Source: an uncultured Bacteroidota bacterium
GTDB lineage: Bacteria; Bacteroidota; Bacteroidia; Flavobacteriales; Flavobacteriaceae
DNA length: 64,000 nt
Reading direction: 5' to 3'
Assembly (NCBI GenBank): GCA_902602415.1
Contig: CACKQW010000006.1
Location: forward strand, 27,427 to 91,426
The notes under the pieces were generated by a model. The model saw nothing but the letters and a program-made list of their open reading frames with translations. It was not told the origin of the DNA and did no database searches. The position numbers and the translations under genes were made by a program. Numbering within the stretch: the first letter of the stretch is position 1; the number at the start of each line of letters is the position of its first letter. Shown piece after piece: positions 7,917 through 15,971 of the stretch.

Positions 7917-9341
7917 TTATCTAAAATTAAATCTTTCGATTTTGTTATTACTTGTTAATATTTCAATTGAAATAGGATCATAATAATTTCTATTTTTTAT
8001 TATATTTTCGACATCTGAAACTGATAAAATAATTTTTGAATTTATTTTTTTGATAATATCATTTTCTTTGATTCCATATTCTTCCCAATATGACTTATAT
8101 TCTAGGTTAAACTCAGAAATTTTAACACCTTTTTCGATATTTCTTTCAGAAATTTCATTTTCACTCAAATTTTTTAAAATACCAATCAGATAAAAGTTTA
8201 CTCTTTCATTCCTGTTAAGTTTTACTTTTACATAATTCATGGATCCATCACGCTTTAATTTAACTTCAACTATGTCATTTGGTCTTTTGGTGTTAAGATA
8301 ACCCTTTAAATCAGCAAATTTTGAAATTTTTATTCCATCTATGCTTTTGATTACGTCGCCAACTTTTATACCAGCTGATTTTGCTCCTGAGTCACTATCT
8401 ATCCCATTTATATAGAATCCCTCAGTATCACTTATATCTAGTTCTTTAGCTTGAGAACTATTAAGTGATGTTCCAGTTACACCAAGAAATCCATATTGAA
8501 CAATTCCGTATTCCAAAATATCCTCAATTACCTTTTTAGCAATATTACTAGGAACTGCGAATGAGTATCCTACATATGATCCAGTTTGGGTCTGAATTGC
8601 TGTGTTAATACCGATTAATTCTCCTTTATTATTGATTAATGCACCTCCAGAATTTCCTGGATTTACGGCAGCATCAGTTTGTATGTAAGATTGTGTTGTT
8701 CTTCCAGTTGGATCCAAGTTCCTTGATTTTGCTGAAATTATACCAGCAGTAACAGTGGACGTAAGATTAAAAGGGTTGCCCACAGCCAAAACCCATTCAC
8801 CGATTTCTGTTGAATCACTATCTCCAAAAACAGCATATTCGAAATCAGTATTAGAGTTAATTTTTAGCAGTGCAATATCATTCTGTTCATCACTTCCTAT
8901 AACTTCAGCAACATATGATTGATTGTCATTTGTCGTGATATCAATTTGGTCAGAATTTTTGATAACGTGATGATTAGTAACAATATAACCATCAGAAGAA
9001 ATTATTACACCAGAACCGCTTCCAATTTTAGGTCTAATTTGAGGTCTTCCAAATAAAAAATCTTCAATGCTAAAATCTTCATTGGATGATGAGGAGCTTT
9101 TAACATGTACAACAGTATTTATAGCTTTTTTTGCTATTTCAACGAAGTTATTTTCTGTTTTCTCAAGAAAGGAAAAATTATTAATAACTGGTTTTTTTAA
9201 AGTACTTAAGAATTCTTGGTTATGAATATCTCTTTTATATTCATCAACAGATCTGATTATATTCTGGTCTATGTATGAATGAGCAACAAAGAATAATCCG
9301 ATTAAAAAAAATGAGAATATGGATATTTTAAAAAATTTCAT
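7917..9341 (-). CDS. Periplasmic serine protease, Deg/HtrA family (trypsin-like plus PDZ)
   Basis: GSGSGVIISSDGYIVTNHHVI, NDIALLKI, QTDAAVNPGNSGGALIN, PDZ segments. Confidence 0.95.
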   Translation of the reverse strand: MKFFKISIFSFFLIGLFFVAHSYIDQNIIRSVDEYKRDIHNQEFLSTLKKPVINNFSFLEKTENNFVEIAKKAINTVVHVKSSSSSNEDFSIEDFLFGRPQIRPKIGSGSGVIISSDGYIVTNHHVIKNSDQIDITTNDNQSYVAEVIGSDEQNDIALLKINSNTDFEYAVFGDSDSTEIGEWVLAVGNPFNLTSTVTAGIISAKSRNLDPTGRTTQSYIQTDAAVNPGNSGGALINNKGELIGINTAIQTQTGSYVGYSFAVPSNIAKKVIEDILEYGIVQYGFLGVTGTSLNSSQAKELDISDTEGFYINGIDSDSGAKSAGIKVGDVIKSIDGIKISKFADLKGYLNTKRPNDIVEVKLKRDGSMNYVKVKLNRNERVNFYLIGILKNLSENEISERNIEKGVKISEFNLEYKSYWEEYGIKENDIIKKINSKIILSVSDVENIIKNRNYYDPISIEILTSNNKIERFNFR

Positions 9342-9428
9342 AATTATGTTATAAAAATAATAATTATCAATTTTCGTGCTATTTTTTTTAACTGATATTT
9401 AACAACATTTAACTGAGTTAAATATTTT

Positions 9429-9436
9429 TATCTTTG
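9429..9436 (+). promoter_or_regulatory. -7 element TATCTTTG upstream of dapF
   Basis: Exact TAnnTTTG match, 7 nt before the dapF ATG (9444); no clear -33 TTG. Confidence 0.45.
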
Positions 9437-9443
9437 TTTAGAG

Positions 9444-10238
9444 ATGAATCAAAAATTCTATAAATATGAGGCTGCTGGAAATGACTTTGTTATCATTGAT
9501 AATCGTAGAAATCTTTTTGACTCAAAAAACCCGAATTTAATTCGCAAAATTTGTGATAGATATTCTGGCGTGGGGTCTGATGGCTTGATATTACTAGAAA
9601 AGCATAAAAATTTGGATTTTGAAATGATATATTTTAACTCTGATGGTTCGCAGTCTGGATTTTGTGCAAATGGATCAAGGTGTATAACTCATTTTGCAAA
9701 TTATTTAAAAATTATCAAAAATAAAGCAAAATTTGAAGCTTCTGATGGTCCTCATGAGTCTGTTATTGATGATCTGCAAATAAAAGTTAAAATGAAAGAC
9801 ATAAAATTCAGTGATATTAAAAGCTATAATGATTCTAAAATGACAACTTTTATTGATTCTGGTTCTCCTCATATAATTTTCAAAACCAATAACATTAATG
9901 ACCTTGATATAATTTCAGAAACTTTTCAAAATAAAGAAAAATTCAAGTATTATTCTGAGGGTTTGAATTATAATTATTGGGACACAGAAAAAAATAAAAT
10001 AACTTTAAGAACATTTGAAAGAGGTGTAGATTGCGAGACTAAATCTTGTGGGTCAGGATCAGTCGCCTTGGCAGCTTTGTTGAGGTTTAATTCCATTACT
10101 GAAAATGAAAATATTTTAATTTCCATGCCAGGTGGTGAATTGCAAGTTAGTCTGAGGGAAAATAATCATTCTTTCTATGATATTTGGTTAAGTGGAACAG
10201 TAAATCAGGTTTTTTCTGGAAGTTTAAAATGTTTATAA
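9444..10238 (+). CDS. dapF: Diaminopimelate epimerase
   Basis: FYKYEAAGNDFVIIDNR, DGSQSGFCANGSRC, GSPHII, FERGVDCETKSCGSGSVALA. Confidence 0.97.
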   Translation: MNQKFYKYEAAGNDFVIIDNRRNLFDSKNPNLIRKICDRYSGVGSDGLILLEKHKNLDFEMIYFNSDGSQSGFCANGSRCITHFANYLKIIKNKAKFEASDGPHESVIDDLQIKVKMKDIKFSDIKSYNDSKMTTFIDSGSPHIIFKTNNINDLDIISETFQNKEKFKYYSEGLNYNYWDTEKNKITLRTFERGVDCETKSCGSGSVALAALLRFNSITENENILISMPGGELQVSLRENNHSFYDIWLSGTVNQVFSGSLKCL

Positions 10239-10239
10239 A

Positions 10240-11277
10240 GTGTATTTGAAGCGTATTTTTTTCTTATCAATTTTTGTCGGACTTATTTTAATGGGATCTT
10301 TTTCATTTTATGTTTATCAAGTAATGTTCTCATCTAACACTAATTTTTCAGAAAATTATAAATATATATACATTAAAACAGGGACTAATTATGCTGATTT
10401 AATTGAACAGATAAAACCTGAATTAATAAATATTGATCACTTTGATGTACTTGCGAAAAGAAAAATGTTTAAACCGAAACCGGGAAAGTATATTATTAAA
10501 AAAGAGATGAGTAATAATGAAATCATTAATTCTCTGAGATCTAAAAATATAACAGTCAATGTTGTATTTAACAATGTTAAAAATATGAACGAATTAGCAG
10601 GAATCATTGCAAAACAAATCGAGCTTGACAGTATTTCATTTCTTAGTTTTACAAAAGATACTTTTTTTGAAAATAAAGGATTTGACGTGAAGAACATATT
10701 ATCAATGTATATTCCAAATAGCTACAATTTTTATTGGAATACAGATATAAGGGAGTTTAATGATAGAATGTTTAAGGAGTATACTAAGTTTTGGGAATTA
10801 AACAATAGAGAAACAAAGGCAAAAAAAATGGGCATGACAAAGAAAGAAGTAATGATCTTAGCATCTATTGTTTTTGAAGAATCTAACGCCAATATAGATC
10901 TTCCAAAAATTGCTGGGGTATACATGAATAGATTAAAAAATAATTGGAAATTACAAGCTGATCCAACTGTAAAGTATGCTGCATATCAAACGGAAAAGTA
11001 TAAGGCATCGATCATAAAAAGAGTTTTAAATAAGCATCTTAAAATTAATTCTCCCTACAATACTTATAAATTTTATGGTCTTCCCCCTGGTTTAATTTCA
11101 ATGCCTTCAATTCAAGCAATAGATGCTGTACTGAACTTTGAAAAACATAATTATTTTTTCTTTGCAGCTGACCCTGATAATCCAGGAAAACATACATTTG
11201 CAAAAACCTTGGCAGAACATAAAAAGAACGCCAGAAAGTTGCATCGATATTTAAATAAAAAAGGGATTAGAAAATAG
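10240..11277 (+). CDS. mltG: Endolytic transglycosylase MltG (YceG-like)
   Basis: GTG start; LASIVFEESN, DLPKIAGVYMNRLKNNWKLQADPTVKYA, SPYNTYKFYGLPPGLISMPS. Confidence 0.95.
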   Translation: MYLKRIFFLSIFVGLILMGSFSFYVYQVMFSSNTNFSENYKYIYIKTGTNYADLIEQIKPELINIDHFDVLAKRKMFKPKPGKYIIKKEMSNNEIINSLRSKNITVNVVFNNVKNMNELAGIIAKQIELDSISFLSFTKDTFFENKGFDVKNILSMYIPNSYNFYWNTDIREFNDRMFKEYTKFWELNNRETKAKKMGMTKKEVMILASIVFEESNANIDLPKIAGVYMNRLKNNWKLQADPTVKYAAYQTEKYKASIIKRVLNKHLKINSPYNTYKFYGLPPGLISMPSIQAIDAVLNFEKHNYFFFAADPDNPGKHTFAKTLAEHKKNARKLHRYLNKKGIRK

Positions 11278-11974
11278 TAAAACCAGAGTGAAATATAAAA
11301 ATAGATGGATCTTTACTTAATTTAATTTTGCTTGTCTTCCAATTTCCTGCCGACATTGTTTTGATTCTTTGATTTTTTGAGCCAACATTTATCGCAATAC
11401 ATAAAAATGTTTGATCATTTAGAACTTTGATTAAATCATTGTATAGCTTTTGGTTTCTGTAGGGGGTTTCAATAAAAATTTGTGTTTGATTATTTTTTTT
11501 AGAATTAATTTCAAATTCCTTTATTTTTTTAATTCTTTTTTTTTCCTCTATAGGAAGATAGCCATTAAAGGAAAAATTGTTTCCGTTTAAACCTGATGCC
11601 ATCATTGCTAACAATATCGAAGATGGACCGACTAAAGGAATTACCTTAATTTGATTTTCATGTGCATGCATAATTAACTTTGATCCTGGATCTGCAATAT
11701 TAGGACACCCAGCATCTGTTAATAAACCAATATGCTTACCTTTTAAACAAGGATTTAATTGCATTGAGGTTTCAATTACATCTTTTTCATTTAATAATTT
11801 AAAATTTTCATAATTGATTTTTTTTTTAGGACAAACCCTTTTTAAAAAACTCAATGAAACTTTAATATTTTCAACAACGAAATTGTCAATGGAACTTATT
11901 ATTTCTAAATTATTAATTGGTGTAAAAATTTCTTCAGAAATTGAACTAGGAATTATGTAAAGATTACCTTTTAT
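11267..11974 (-). CDS. SAM-dependent methyltransferase, RsmI-like/TP_methylase family; apparent AUA (11974-11972) or AUU (11980-11978) start
   Basis: GLLTDAGCPNIADPGSKLI, PLVGPSSILLAMMASGLNGNNFSFNGYLP, IFIETPYRNQKLY. Track starts at internal TTG 11854; frame extends to (I)KGNLYIIPSSISEEIFTPINNLEIISSIDNFVVENIKVSLSFLKR, the expected N-terminus, with no ATG/GTG/TTG downstream of the dnaA stop. Confidence 0.88.
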   Translation of the reverse strand: MKGNLYIIPSSISEEIFTPINNLEIISSIDNFVVENIKVSLSFLKRVCPKKKINYENFKLLNEKDVIETSMQLNPCLKGKHIGLLTDAGCPNIADPGSKLIMHAHENQIKVIPLVGPSSILLAMMASGLNGNNFSFNGYLPIEEKKRIKKIKEFEINSKKNNQTQIFIETPYRNQKLYNDLIKVLNDQTFLCIAINVGSKNQRIKTMSAGNWKTSKIKLSKDPSIFIFHSGFTIF

Positions 11975-11984
11975 AGCAATTAAA

Positions 11985-13412
11985 TTAAACAGATAGCTTT
12001 TTACCTAAATCTTCAACAAACTTTCTAAATTGTTTATCAGTAGAGGATAAATTGTCAACTGTTTTACATGCATGTAAAACAGTTGCGTGATCTCTTTTTC
12101 CAATTTGTGATCCGATACTTGCAAGAGATGCTTTTGTATATTTTTTAGCAAAAAACATCGCAAGTTGTCTGGCTTGTACAATGTGCCTTTTTCTAGTTTT
12201 TGATTGTAGGGTAGGTATATCCATTTGAAAATAATCAGAAACTATTTTTTGAATATAGTCAATTGAGATTTCTCTTTTTGAATTTTTAACAAACTTTTCA
12301 ATGATTTCAGCCGCTAAAGAAAGGCTTATTTCTTTTCGGTTAAAAGAGGCCTGAGCAATAAGAGATATTATGGCACCTTCTAACTCTCTAACATTCGTTT
12401 TAATATTTTTTGCTACATAATGGATTATCTCATTATCCATTTCGATACCATCTCGGTATAATTTGTTATTTAGTATGGAAACTCTAGTTTCAAAATCAGG
12501 TCGTTGTAACTCAGCAGAAAGTCCCCATTTAAATCTTGATAGCAGTCTTAGCTCAATATCCTGCATATCCACAGGGGCTTTGTCGCTCGTGAGTACTACT
12601 TGTTTTCCGTTTTGATGTAGGTGATTGAATATGTGGAAAAATACGTCCTGAGTACCAGGTTTTCCAGAAAAAAACTGAATGTCATCAATAATTAAAGTAT
12701 CAATTACTTGATAAAAGTAAATGAAATCATTGCGATTATTCTTCTTGATAGCATCAATGTATTGCTGAGTAAATTTTTCAGCAGTTGTATATAATACAGT
12801 TTTTTCAGGATATTTCTTTTTGATTTCTATACCAATTGCATTTGCTAGATGGGTTTTTCCTAAACCAACTCCACCAAAAATTAAAAATGGATTGAAAGAT
12901 GTTCCTCCAGGTTTGTTTGACACTGCTAATCCAGCATTTCTTGCAAGTCTGTTTGAATCACCCTCTAAAAAATTTTCAAATGTGTAGTTAGGGTTTAATT
13001 GAGATTCAACTTTTACATTTTTGATACCTGGAATAACAAAAGGATTTTTTAATTCAGGAATATTTCTATTAAGCGGAGCAGTAGTATTTTGAGCCGATAT
13101 TGGACTTGTATTAGAGCTAGGAATTTTTTCAGTGAAGGGTTGAGAATTTCCAAAACTATTTTCCATTTTTATTATGTATACTAGCTTTGCTTTTTCACCT
13201 ATTGCCTTTTGTAAAGAAACCTTTAAAATTTTTACATAATGCTCTTCCAACCACTCATAAAAAAACTTACTAGGGACTTCAATACTTAAAACATTGTCTG
13301 CTAATTTAACGGCTTTTATTGGCTCAAACCAAGTCTTAAATGCTTGTGGTTGTATATTGTCTTTGATGAACTTCAAACAATTTGACCAAACAGAATCAGC
13401 AGTAACATTCAT
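11985..13412 (-). CDS. dnaA: Chromosomal replication initiator protein DnaA
   Basis: NPFLIFGGVGLGKTHLANAIG, DTLIIDDIQFFSGK, LLSRFKWGL, KRDHATVLHACKTV. Confidence 0.98.
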   Translation of the reverse strand: MNVTADSVWSNCLKFIKDNIQPQAFKTWFEPIKAVKLADNVLSIEVPSKFFYEWLEEHYVKILKVSLQKAIGEKAKLVYIIKMENSFGNSQPFTEKIPSSNTSPISAQNTTAPLNRNIPELKNPFVIPGIKNVKVESQLNPNYTFENFLEGDSNRLARNAGLAVSNKPGGTSFNPFLIFGGVGLGKTHLANAIGIEIKKKYPEKTVLYTTAEKFTQQYIDAIKKNNRNDFIYFYQVIDTLIIDDIQFFSGKPGTQDVFFHIFNHLHQNGKQVVLTSDKAPVDMQDIELRLLSRFKWGLSAELQRPDFETRVSILNNKLYRDGIEMDNEIIHYVAKNIKTNVRELEGAIISLIAQASFNRKEISLSLAAEIIEKFVKNSKREISIDYIQKIVSDYFQMDIPTLQSKTRKRHIVQARQLAMFFAKKYTKASLASIGSQIGKRDHATVLHACKTVDNLSSTDKQFRKFVEDLGKKLSV

Positions 13413-13513
13413 TTATATACAATTATAAAATTTTGAAATTAGTCCAATTTAAGATTATTATAGAATAATAATAATTCTTAAAAGTGAGTAACAAATATGT
13501 AAACAAATTTTTT

Positions 13514-13554
13514 AAAAAAAAAATTAAAAAGGGTTGTTTTTTAATTTTTTTTTT
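13514..13554. repeat. AT-only inverted repeat in the dnaA divergent intergenic region
   Basis: A10-TT-A5 / gggttg loop / T6-AA-T11: 17-bp stem with one bulged T. Confidence 0.6.
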
Positions 13555-13613
13555 TGCCACTTTTAATTCGTCGTAAATTTGAATTAATCTTTATAATTTT
13601 TTGATCAAAAATT

Positions 13614-14018
13614 ATGAAAAAAACATCAACAAAAATAAAAGTTAGATATTGTGAGACTGACCAAATGGGAATAGTTCATCATAGTAGTTACGTAAATTAC
13701 TTTGAGCATTCTAGAATTCAATGGATAAAAAAAAATGGATTTATATATAGAGAATTAGAAATGTCAGGAGTAATCTTGCCAGTAAGCAAATTAAATGTAA
13801 GTTACTTAAGTCCAGCTTTTTTTGATGATGAGCTAACAATAGAAACCGAGCTTATGGAAATCCCTTCATCTAAACTTATTTTTAATTATAAGGTATTAAG
13901 GGATAATATTGTAATTACAAAAGCACAAACAATTCTTGCTTTTGTAGACAAGGTTTCTAAAAAACCAATAAAATGTCCTGCAGAAATTTATAATAAATTC
14001 TCATCACTATTTTTATAA
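13614..14018 (+). CDS. Acyl-CoA thioesterase, YbgC/4HBT hotdog-fold family
   Basis: KVRYCETDQMGIVHHSSYVNYFEHSRIQWI. Confidence 0.92.
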   Translation: MKKTSTKIKVRYCETDQMGIVHHSSYVNYFEHSRIQWIKKNGFIYRELEMSGVILPVSKLNVSYLSPAFFDDELTIETELMEIPSSKLIFNYKVLRDNIVITKAQTILAFVDKVSKKPIKCPAEIYNKFSSLFL

Positions 14019-15004
14019 ATTTCTAGTTTGTCATCATCAATTTGAATCTGAATTTTATGTCTCAAACTTACATTGGGTGCTTTGACACCCCTTGCTAATT
14101 TTTTATCAGATTTAAATATTCTAATTTCATCCCAAATTTTTGAATCTAAAAAATTGTTTATTGTTTTTGTACCTCCTTCAACAATTAAAGATTGAATTTT
14201 ATTTTCAAATAATACTCTACAAATTTGTTTTGCTATGTTATTGTCAAAATTAATAGTGGTCTTATCTAGGATTTTAAATTTGCCATTAGTATTAAATTTT
14301 TTATTTTCTATTGTGCTCCAATTTTTGGATAATACATAAGCATTACAATTATTGCCATTCCAATTTCTTGTAGTTAATTTTGGATTATCATTACGAAGTG
14401 TTTGAGCTCCTATTAAAATCGCATTTTCACGTGCCCTCCATTTATGTGATAAAATCCTGGATTTTTTATTTGAAATCCAAAAGGGTACCTTATTTATTTT
14501 TTCCTTTGGGCTTATAAAACCATCTGAGGTTTGTGCCCATTTTAGAATAATATAGGGTCTCTTTTTTAATTGGAAAGTTAGAAATCTCTTATGAAGATCA
14601 GTACATTCTTTTTTCAATATTCCCGTAATTACATCAATTCCAGCTTTTTGAAGTTTTTTAATTCCTTTGCCGTTAACTGATTCATTTGGATCTTTGATAC
14701 CAATAACAACTTTTTTGAATTTGTATTTTATTATTGTATCTACACATGGAGGAGTTTTACCATAATGAGAACACGGTTCAAGAGTAATATATATTGTGCA
14801 TTTTGATAATACTGATTTTTCTTTTATGTTATTGATTGCATTTATTTCAGCGTGATTACATCCTGCCTTTGATGAAAATCCTTCAGCTAAAATTTTACCA
14901 TTCATTACTATACAACATCCAACTGATGGATTTGGAAAAGTATTTCCTTGACCAAATTCAGCAATTTGGATACATCTTTTCATGTATTTATCATGTATAT
15001 TCAC
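13988..15004 (-). CDS. ribD: Bifunctional diaminohydroxyphosphoribosylaminopyrimidine deaminase/uracil reductase
   Basis: NPSVGCCIV, HAEINAI, TLEPCSHYGKTPPCVDTI, ILKWAQTSDGFI, IVEGGTKTI. Confidence 0.96.
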   Translation of the reverse strand: MNIHDKYMKRCIQIAEFGQGNTFPNPSVGCCIVMNGKILAEGFSSKAGCNHAEINAINNIKEKSVLSKCTIYITLEPCSHYGKTPPCVDTIIKYKFKKVVIGIKDPNESVNGKGIKKLQKAGIDVITGILKKECTDLHKRFLTFQLKKRPYIILKWAQTSDGFISPKEKINKVPFWISNKKSRILSHKWRARENAILIGAQTLRNDNPKLTTRNWNGNNCNAYVLSKNWSTIENKKFNTNGKFKILDKTTINFDNNIAKQICRVLFENKIQSLIVEGGTKTINNFLDSKIWDEIRIFKSDKKLARGVKAPNVSLRHKIQIQIDDDKLEIYKNSDENLL

Positions 15005-15065
15005 AAAACAAAAATAGGATAATTAAAAAATATTATTAATAGATTTATTTTATAAAAAATTAAAA

Positions 15066-15905
15066 ATGTATTCTTCTTTTTTAAGAAAAAAATTTAACCA
15101 ATCACTTTTTGAAATTTATAGTTCTGAAGAGTTAAATATAATCTATTACAATATAATGCAGCAACTAACTAATAAATCAAAAGTGGAGCTCATGACTAAT
15201 AATTATGAACTTAGTCATGTTAAAGAAAAACTTTTTTTTGAATATATAAATAGATTATCTAATAATGAACCATTGCAATATGTTTTGGGAAATACTATTT
15301 TCAATAAACTTGAATTTGATTTGAACAGCTCTGTTCTTATTCCTAGACCTGAAACTGAAGAATTAGTTGATTTAATAATTAAGTATGAATGTAAAAAAGA
15401 AAAAATTTTGGATATTGGCTCAGGTAGTGGTTGTATTGCTGTTACATTGGCTAAGTATATTGAAAAATCTAATGTAACAGCATTGGAAATATGTTCCAAC
15501 GCAGTTAAAATTATACATAAAAATGCTAAAAAACACAATGTAAAAATGAATATTATTTGTGAAGATTTTTTGACCTTTAATACAAATAGTACTTTTGATT
15601 TAATAGTTTCAAACCCCCCATATATTGCATATTCACAAAAGGATAAAATATCTAAAAACATATTAAATTATGAGCCACATAAAGCCTTATTCGTTGATGA
15701 TAGTAATCCTTTGGTATTTTACAAATCAATCTTAGATTTTTCAAAAAGTAATTTAAATAAAGATGGAAATATTTTTTTTGAAATAAATCATATTTTTTGT
15801 GATGAAATGATTCAACTTGTTTCAAAATATCAAGTCTTTTCCTATAAATTGATAAAGGATTTTCACGAAAAAAATAGATTTATGATTTTACAGAAAAATG
15901 TATAA
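15066..15905 (+). CDS. prmC: Release factor glutamine methyltransferase
   Basis: PLQYVLGNTIF, VLIPRPETEELVDLII, ILDIGSGSGCIAVTLAKY, FDLIVSNPPYI. Confidence 0.96.
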   Translation: MYSSFLRKKFNQSLFEIYSSEELNIIYYNIMQQLTNKSKVELMTNNYELSHVKEKLFFEYINRLSNNEPLQYVLGNTIFNKLEFDLNSSVLIPRPETEELVDLIIKYECKKEKILDIGSGSGCIAVTLAKYIEKSNVTALEICSNAVKIIHKNAKKHNVKMNIICEDFLTFNTNSTFDLIVSNPPYIAYSQKDKISKNILNYEPHKALFVDDSNPLVFYKSILDFSKSNLNKDGNIFFEINHIFCDEMIQLVSKYQVFSYKLIKDFHEKNRFMILQKNV

Positions 15906-15971
15906 AATCAGATTAAAAATTATATTTTTTACCAATGCATTTTAGTATCTTAGATAGGAATATTTAGTTGA

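Noticed and set aside
13413-13613. oriC next to dnaA
   Set aside because: AT-rich divergent region with an inverted repeat, but no cluster of DnaA boxes could be seen; replication origin not supported from this window.
15215-15661. 148-aa minus-strand ORF
   Set aside because: Antisense to prmC, which has clear motifs; no recognisable domain.
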